From Parcubacteria group bacterium (lineage in GTDB: Bacteria; Patescibacteriota; Minisyncoccia; Minisyncoccales; JAGUVE01): a DNA stretch of 17,650 nt. This document shows positions 12,977 through 17,650 of the stretch, piece after piece; positions within the stretch are counted from its first letter, which is position 1, and every line of letters starts with the position of its first letter. Made by a program: the position numbers and the translations under genes. The notes under the pieces are model-generated. The model searched no databases. It saw nothing but the letters and a program-made list of their open reading frames with translations, and was not told where the DNA came from. Location of the stretch: positions 1-17,650 of the forward strand of contig JAGUVE010000043.1 in NCBI GenBank assembly GCA_020063075.1, written 5' to 3'.

Positions 12977-14329
12977 ATGAATTTTTTTTCCAGAATTTTA
13001 AAATTCATTCGGCAATACCCGTCGATATTGTATTCTTTTGCCTTGATTTTGATTTTGCCGTCTATTCTTTACTATAACGCCTTTTTAGCCGCAAAGGCAT
13101 TTCAAGAGAACGTTGACTATAACCTCCAAACAAAGGCGCTGATAGTTGAGAACATAGTGGGAACATATTTTTCAGATTTTTTTGACAACTCAGAACTTTT
13201 ACAGCAGAAAATTGAATCAATAGTCAAGGACAATACTGAGATTAACGATCTGAGGGCGGCAATACCGGAACCTAACGGAGAATTTAAAATTATAGCTTCG
13301 CAAAATAATTATGAGATTGGCGCCAGAGTAAAAGAACCCTCTTTTGCTCTGTCTTTTTCTCAAGAGCAAACCATTGCCAATTTAACGAGCAAGGAGGGAG
13401 AAAGGTTTTGGAATGTAATAAAACCGGTTTATAACAAAGAAACGGGCGAAAAACTGGGACTTCTGGCAATGGCTTTATCTCTTAAAGAAAGCGACACCTT
13501 AATTACAAAAACAATTTTCCGCTCCTTTATAATTGTAATCGTCGCGATTCTGCTGAGTTTATTTTTAATATTCCAGCACACGCGGCTTTTCGGCTACGTT
13601 TCTTTAACAGAAAAACTCCAGGAACTTGACAGGGCGAAAGATATTTTTATCAGAATGGCGACCCATGAGCTTCAGTCGCCGATTATCAACATCAGGGGTT
13701 ATCTCCAGGCGTTGGAAGAGGAGGTGGGCGGTTCTTTAACGCAAAGCCAGAAAGAGCTTTTTAAGAGAGCTAGCGTTTCAGCCAAGAATTTGAGCGACCT
13801 CGTTTATGATATTTTGGAAGTTTCACGAATTGAGCAGGGAAGATTGGACTTCACGCCCCAAAAAATCGTTCCTCAAAAAATCATTGCGGAAATAGTTCAG
13901 GATTTAAGAATCAAAGCGGAACAGAAAAATCTTAATTTAATTTCAAATCTCAAAGAGGGTTCTTATTTTATCAATGTAAATCCCAACAGATTTAGGCAAA
14001 TCGTGGTAAACCTTATTGAAAATGCCATAAAATACACTCCCAAAGGCGAGATAAAGGTAAAAGCGGGTTCAGACAACGCGGAGAAAAGATATATTATTGA
14101 AGTAAAAGATACCGGTTTTGGAATTTCAGCCGAAGACCAGCAAAGATTATTTGAGAGATTCTATCGGGTAAAAACCAGAGAGACCTCCGATATTCCGGGT
14201 ACCGGCCTCGGCCTCTGGATTTCAAAAAAACTTTGCGAAACGATGGGCGGCAGAATTTTTGTTGAAAGTATGAAAGATGTCGGGACCAAATTTACCCTGG
14301 TATTCCCTTTACTCCGTAATCACCCTTAG
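12977..14329 (+). CDS. Membrane sensor histidine kinase (450 aa)
   Basis: TM1 lies at about residues 17-36, an extracytoplasmic sensor domain at about 40-180 (PAS/Cache-like size), and TM2 at about 181-203 (SFIIVIVAILLSLFLIF). No HAMP is evident; TM2 leads by a short helix into HisKA. The H box is MATHELQSPIINI (phospho-His230), with Gln-Ser in place of the usual Arg-Thr. The N box (VNLIENAIKYTP), G1 (KDTGFGIS), the F box (ERFYRVK) and G2 (GTGLGLWIS) are intact. Zero spacing from the calcium-repeat protein suggests coupled translation. No receiver gene follows; the gene converges with and overlaps the PilB-like gene by 21 nt. Confidence 0.9.
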   Translation: MNFFSRILKFIRQYPSILYSFALILILPSILYYNAFLAAKAFQENVDYNLQTKALIVENIVGTYFSDFFDNSELLQQKIESIVKDNTEINDLRAAIPEPNGEFKIIASQNNYEIGARVKEPSFALSFSQEQTIANLTSKEGERFWNVIKPVYNKETGEKLGLLAMALSLKESDTLITKTIFRSFIIVIVAILLSLFLIFQHTRLFGYVSLTEKLQELDRAKDIFIRMATHELQSPIINIRGYLQALEEEVGGSLTQSQKELFKRASVSAKNLSDLVYDILEVSRIEQGRLDFTPQKIVPQKIIAEIVQDLRIKAEQKNLNLISNLKEGSYFINVNPNRFRQIVVNLIENAIKYTPKGEIKVKAGSDNAEKRYIIEVKDTGFGISAEDQQRLFERFYRVKTRETSDIPGTGLGLWISKKLCETMGGRIFVESMKDVGTKFTLVFPLLRNHP

Positions 14330-16060
14330 AACCTCTTCAATTGAGGTTATTCCTCGGGCGGCTTTCACAAACCCGTCTTCAACCATTGTTCTCATTCCTT
14401 CTTTTTTTGCCTGCGCCTCAATTTCATCCGAAGTTGCTTGTTTGACAATTAATTCCTTAATTGTTTCGGTTACGGGCAGGACTTCGTAGATTCCGATTCG
14501 TCCGCTGTATCCTTCGGAACATTCCTTGGTTGGTTTTTGCCTGAAAAATGGAATGTCTTTTAGGGATTGCTTTTTTTGGATTAATTTTTCCTCTTTTAAA
14601 TTTTTTCCTATTTTCTCCAAATCGCAGTATTTGGCCAAGTCCTTTAGTTCCGTTTCTTTTAAATAATATTTTTCTCTTTCACGGCAAAGCTTCCTGACCA
14701 ACCTTTGAGCTATAATGACATTCAGGGTTGAGGAAACCAGAAAAGGTTCGGCTTTCATATCAATCAGACGCGGAATGGCGCCTGCCGCATTGTTGGTATG
14801 GAGCGTGGATAAAACCAAATGACCGGTTAAAGACGCGTTTATAGCCAGAGAAGCGGTCTCATTGTCTCTGATTTCTCCCACCATCAAAATATCCGGGTCT
14901 TGCCTGAGCAACGACCTGAGGCCGGAAGCAAAGGTTAACCCGATTTTTGGATTGACCTGGGTTTGATTTATTCTCGGCATTCTATATTCAATAGGGTCTT
15001 CAACCGTTGAAATATTTACTTCGGGAGTATTTAAAATTGCCATCATTGCGTATAAACTTGTGGTTTTACCCGAGCCGGTGGGGCCGGTAATGAGAATCAT
15101 TCCAACGGGTTTCCTTAGGTTATCCTGAATTTTTTCCAGCGCTTCTCCCCCCAAACCCAAGCCCTCCAAAGTCATTGCTTTTGAGGTTTCGGGCAAAAGC
15201 CGCATTACGATTTTTTCTCCGTCAAAAATCGGCAGTATAGAAACCCGAATGGAATATCGGTAATCTTCGGTTTCAACTTTAAAACGGCCGTCTTGAGGAA
15301 GACGGTGTTCGTCCAATTTTAAATTTGAAAGAACTTTAATACGGGCTACCATTCCCGAACTGACTAATTTGGGCAAGGTCATGGCATCGTGCAAAATTCC
15401 GTCAATGCGATAACGAACAACCACCTCTTTTTCCAGGGGTTCAATATGAATATCGGAGGCTCTTTGCAAAATGGCGTGCTTCAAAAGCGTGTCAACAATC
15501 TTGATTACCGGAAGTTCTTCGGCAACCTTTCTGAGTTCTTCTTTCTCTTCAACTATTTCCTCTTCCTTAATCGGCTTTATTTCTTTTGCTTTCTCGCTGA
15601 TTATCTCTCCAAATTCGGTTTCTAAGGTTTTTGCATATTGGTGCAAAACGTTTTTTATTGATTCAGGAGTGGTGAGCCGCGGCAAGATTTTCAAGCCGGG
15701 CTCTTTTTTTTTAATAAACTCAATCGTCCTTAAGTCCTCCGGGTCAAGCATTGCCACTTCTAAATTTTCTCCTTTTTTTCGAAAAGCAATGATATTGTGG
15801 CTTCTCGCAATGGGCTCCGGGATAATTTTTAAAATCTCAGGCGAAACAATTTCTTTTTCTAAGTTTACAAAAGGAATTCCTAAAATATAGGCCTCCAGCT
15901 TGATTAAAGCTTCTTGTGTGATGAAGCCCTCTGATATCAAAACATCACCAACCTTCTGGTTGGTTTTTTCCGCTTTCTTTTGGCAATCAACGAACTGTTT
16001 TTCCGTAACTAATCCCGCATCCAAAAGAAAATTTTTTAATTGTTGTGATTCCACCCTCAT
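14309..16060 (-). CDS. pilB: PilB/GspE-family type IV pilus or type II secretion assembly ATPase (583 aa)
   Basis: This cytoplasmic hexameric ATPase powers pilus extension or pseudopilus assembly. The N-terminal about 150 residues match the GspE/MshE N domain (LLDAGLVTEKQFVDC ... LGIPFVNLEKEIVSPEILKIIPEPIA). The catalytic domain has RASDIHIEP, Walker A GPTGSGKTTSLYA (about residues 325-337), Asp-box STVEDPIEYRMP, Walker B ILMVGEIRDNETA (about 390) and the His box (LSTLHTNNA). The C-terminal zinc module is eroded: the usual paired CxxC motifs are reduced to single cysteines (KLCRER, YCDLEK, KECSEGYSGR). It is the last gene of a kinase-receiver-ATPase operon. The extension ATPase is favoured over a retraction ATPase by the N domain and length. 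Confidence 0.92.
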   Translation of the reverse strand: MRVESQQLKNFLLDAGLVTEKQFVDCQKKAEKTNQKVGDVLISEGFITQEALIKLEAYILGIPFVNLEKEIVSPEILKIIPEPIARSHNIIAFRKKGENLEVAMLDPEDLRTIEFIKKKEPGLKILPRLTTPESIKNVLHQYAKTLETEFGEIISEKAKEIKPIKEEEIVEEKEELRKVAEELPVIKIVDTLLKHAILQRASDIHIEPLEKEVVVRYRIDGILHDAMTLPKLVSSGMVARIKVLSNLKLDEHRLPQDGRFKVETEDYRYSIRVSILPIFDGEKIVMRLLPETSKAMTLEGLGLGGEALEKIQDNLRKPVGMILITGPTGSGKTTSLYAMMAILNTPEVNISTVEDPIEYRMPRINQTQVNPKIGLTFASGLRSLLRQDPDILMVGEIRDNETASLAINASLTGHLVLSTLHTNNAAGAIPRLIDMKAEPFLVSSTLNVIIAQRLVRKLCREREKYYLKETELKDLAKYCDLEKIGKNLKEEKLIQKKQSLKDIPFFRQKPTKECSEGYSGRIGIYEVLPVTETIKELIVKQATSDEIEAQAKKEGMRTMVEDGFVKAARGITSIEEVLRVITE

Positions 16061-16065
16061 TTTTG

Positions 16066-16133
16066 TAGAAGCTGATGATACGCCGATATCAGCGTAAATT
16101 CAGCGTTCTCAATCAGCGTTAAATCAGCTTCTA
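16066..16133. repeat. Palindrome with internal TCAGCGT direct repeats
   Basis: TAGAAGCTGAT (16066-16076) pairs perfectly over 11 bp with ATCAGCTTCTA (16123-16133). Between the arms TCAGCGT occurs at 16089, 16100 and 16113, with TCAGC again at 16124 (spacing 11, 13, 11). It fills the gap between the receiver and pilB on the minus strand, and its right arm contains the receiver stop codon. Confidence 0.75.
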
Positions 16134-16499
16134 TTCTTTTAGGGCTTTTTCTATTTTTTCTATCACCTCCCTCGGGCTGTATTTTACCTTGACAAGATAA
16201 GTCGTCGCTCCCAATTCAATCGCCTTATTTACATCGGCAACCCCTTCTAAATTCGTCAGAACAATAACCGGGATATCTTTTGTTTCATTGTTTTCCTTCA
16301 GGGCTTTCAAGACCTCAAAACCGTTTATTTTTGGCAGAATGAGGTCAAGTAATATTAAATCCGGTCTCTTTGTTTTAGCCAACATTAATCCCGCCTCTCC
16401 ATTTAAAGCGGAAACCATGCTGAAACCTTCTTTAATTAAAAATTTTTCAAATGTTCTCTGCAAAGATGGTTCGTCTTCAATGAATAAAATTGTTTTCAT
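16131..16499 (-). CDS. Single-domain response regulator (122 aa)
   Basis: A CheY-like receiver with an acidic pocket (Glu8, Asp9, Glu10), phospho-acceptor Asp52 (ILLDLILP), the switch Thr in VIVLTN and the conserved Lys in TYLVKVK. No output domain. It starts 1 nt after the kinase stop, so the kinase is its cognate donor. The next gene is the PilB-like ATPase, suggesting that the phosphorylated receiver acts on pilus function by direct binding. Its stop codon lies in the right arm of the 16066-16133 palindrome, which may have reshaped the end. Confidence 0.93.
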   Translation of the reverse strand: MKTILFIEDEPSLQRTFEKFLIKEGFSMVSALNGEAGLMLAKTKRPDLILLDLILPKINGFEVLKALKENNETKDIPVIVLTNLEGVADVNKAIELGATTYLVKVKYSPREVIEKIEKALKE

Positions 16500-16500
16500 T

Positions 16501-17448
16501 TTATTTTATTGGTAAAGTAAACCAAAATGTCGACCCTTTGCCCTCTTCTGATTTGAATCCCATTTTTTCCCCGTTTTTTTCTATTATTGCCTTACAAATG
16601 TATAAACCAAGCCCGGAGCCCTGGGTTTGGGTCCTCCTTGCGTTTTCCGAACGGAAAAATTTTTGGAAAATATATTTTTGGTCTTCTCTCGGAATACCAA
16701 CGCCGTTATCCTTAATTTTAAAATGAATATTTTTATCGTTTTTTGAAAGACCTATTTCAATTACCCCTCCTTTTTTTATATATTTAATCGCATTATCCAG
16801 AAGGTTTTCAACCACCAATTCAACCTGAGAGGCGTCTCCAAAAATTTTTGGCAGATTATTTTCAGTCATTAGTTTTATTTCAACGTTATAGGACTTGGCA
16901 AAAGCGTAGGCCTTGGCAATTAAGTTTTTTGTAAGCTCTTCCAGGGAAAAAAGCGTCTTCTTCGGCAATTGTTTTTCACTCTCCATTCTTGAAACAATTA
17001 GCAGGTCAGAAACTAATTCTTCCATTCGGCTGCCGTTTTCTCTCAAAATTGTAAAAAATTCCATTTGTTTTTCTTCAATTTTACCCACTTCTCCCGACAG
17101 CAATAAATCAATTGCCCACCTAAGATTCGTGAGAGGGGACCTCAGCTGATGGGAAATAATGCTTATGAATTCCGTTTTCATTCTGTTTGCCTCGGCCAAT
17201 CTTTCAAAGCTCTGGGTGATAATGAAAGAAATAATAAATAATATCGCGGTTATTGCAAGAATAACGAGAATAACAATTTGAGGGTTAGCGATATATCTTG
17301 TGCCGATGGCATATGTGGTAAGGGTTGCGGCGATTATAAATATTCCCATTATCAAAAAAAGGAATTGAGGGCACTGCCAAAGAGGAAGTTCATATTTTCG
17401 GCATTGAGAAAAAATATTAAGTTGTTGATACGTCTCACTGAATTTCAT
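16501..17448 (-). CDS. Membrane histidine kinase of a CPR-type family (315 aa)
   Basis: The N-terminal motif FSQCRKYELPLWQCPQF is followed by two membrane helices (about 28-47 and 56-78) with almost no external loop, so it has no extracellular sensor domain and may sense membrane state or a partner. Kinase core: HisKA with ISHQLRSPLTNLRW (phospho-His100), the N box (VENLLDNAIKYI), G1 (KDNGVGIP), the F box (QKFFRSE) and G2 (GSGLGLYIC). The two N-terminal cysteines flank PLW and could bind metal or form a redox pair; this is inference. It heads the operon with the receiver and PilB-like ATPase. The promoter places the transcript start at or next to the ATG, implying a leaderless mRNA. Confidence 0.92.
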   Translation of the reverse strand: MKFSETYQQLNIFSQCRKYELPLWQCPQFLFLIMGIFIIAATLTTYAIGTRYIANPQIVILVILAITAILFIISFIITQSFERLAEANRMKTEFISIISHQLRSPLTNLRWAIDLLLSGEVGKIEEKQMEFFTILRENGSRMEELVSDLLIVSRMESEKQLPKKTLFSLEELTKNLIAKAYAFAKSYNVEIKLMTENNLPKIFGDASQVELVVENLLDNAIKYIKKGGVIEIGLSKNDKNIHFKIKDNGVGIPREDQKYIFQKFFRSENARRTQTQGSGLGLYICKAIIEKNGEKMGFKSEEGKGSTFWFTLPIK

Positions 17449-17454
17449 AAATTA

Positions 17455-17482
17455 ATTATATCATATCTCAAAAGTCAGACAA
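17455..17482 (-). promoter_or_regulatory. Promoter of the kinase-receiver-pilB operon (probably leaderless)
   Basis: On the minus strand, TTGTCT (-35, 17482-17477) and a perfect TATAAT (-10, 17460-17455) are 16 nt apart. Only 6 nt separate the -10 from the ATG, so the start point falls about at the A of the ATG. Confidence 0.6.
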
Positions 17483-17484
17483 AT

Positions 17485-17513
17485 TTGCAAGAACAAGATT
17501 TTTCCATTAAAAT
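17485..17513 (+). promoter_or_regulatory. Promoter of tRNA-Pro
   Basis: TTGCAA (17485-17490) and TAAAAT (17508-17513) are separated by 17 nt, placing the start about 17520, just before the mature tRNA 5' end. It is divergent from, and nearly touches, the operon promoter. Confidence 0.55.
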
Positions 17514-17522
17514 ATCCTTTAG

Positions 17523-17596
17523 CGGGGCATGGTGTAACGGCAGCACGAGTCCTTTGGGAGGATTTAGTTCCAGTTCAAATCTGGATGCCCCGACCA
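17523..17596 (+). tRNA. tRNA-Pro (anticodon UGG)
   Basis: A full cloverleaf folds by eye. The acceptor stem CGGGGCA/TGCCCCG has the C1-G72 pair typical of bacterial proline tRNA. The D stem is GTGT/GCAC. The anticodon stem AGTCC/GGATT carries the loop TTTGGGA, anticodon TGG at 17555-17557, followed by G37, usual for tRNA-Pro. The T stem TCCAG/CTGGA has the loop TTCAAAT. The discriminator is A and the CCA end is encoded (17594-17596). UGG can read all proline codons by wobble. Confidence 0.93.
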
Positions 17597-17618
17597 ATCA
17601 AGACATTTCAAATTTTCA

Positions 17619-17644
17619 GGGGAAAGAGCTTGCTCGCTCGCCCC
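17619..17644. repeat. Hairpin at the window edge
   Basis: GGGG (17619-17622) pairs with CCCC (17641-17644) and GAGC (17626-17629) with GCTC (17636-17639). The element may continue beyond the window. It could be another palindromic repeat or the start of a structured RNA; not decidable here. Confidence 0.3.
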
Positions 17645-17650
17645 GCCTTC

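Noticed and set aside
14277..16515. Plus-strand open frames opposite pilB and the receiver
   Set aside because: They are antisense shadows of clearly conserved minus-strand genes, with no recognisable motifs.

Overview
The window looks like a chromosomal segment of an uncultured Candidate Phyla Radiation (Patescibacteria, Parcubacteria-like) bacterium. This is inferred from sequence character, not from a phylogenetic marker. The signs are low GC, a DUF5667-type surface protein, a thrombospondin-type-3 (TSP3) calcium-repeat surface protein, a two-transmembrane histidine kinase whose N-terminus contains CRKYELPLWQCP, a type IV pilus-type ATPase, weak ribosome binding sites, and many short palindromic elements. 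No intact gene here ends in TGA; all use TAA or TAG.

Layout. Positions 1-3503 hold a terminator, then three predicted envelope proteins: a small membrane-anchored hypothetical, a long DUF5667/Cys-rich/fibronectin-like protein interrupted by an in-frame TGA, and a three-helix membrane protein. Positions 3640-5348 hold a ferritin-like helical-hairpin protein overlapping a soluble histidine kinase that starts with a second ferritin-like hairpin, followed by a stand-alone receiver. Positions 5534-8715 hold a PhnD-like substrate-binding protein (in-frame TAG) and, 2 nt later, a HAMP-PAS histidine kinase (in-frame TAA). Positions 8686-9220 are mostly palindromes, a frameshifted mini membrane gene, and the promoter and structured leader of an RRM RNA-binding protein gene (9221-9541). 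Positions 9607-11366 carry mtnA and a class II aldolase, a likely thio- or deoxypentose salvage pair. Positions 11369-14329 carry a TSP3/Ig-like surface protein abutting a third histidine kinase. On the minus strand, 17448-14309 is a histidine kinase / receiver / PilB-GspE ATPase operon. A divergent tRNA-Pro(UGG) gene lies at 17523-17596.

How it fits together. This is a signalling-rich region with four histidine kinases and two receiver-only regulators, and no DNA-binding output domain. Three kinases sit beside a plausible sensor partner: a ferritin-like protein, a PhnD-like binding protein, and a calcium-repeat surface protein. The fourth is wired through a receiver to the pilus motor ATPase.

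The most unusual signals are: (i) two related palindromic elements, one inserted in frame inside mtnA and the other forming the 3' end of a kinase gene, resembling in behaviour the Rickettsia palindromic elements; (ii) a ferritin-like fold apparently split across two overlapping frames and fused to a kinase; (iii) three genes each broken by a different stop codon, plus a frameshifted small gene; (iv) mutually exclusive hairpins in the RRM gene leader.
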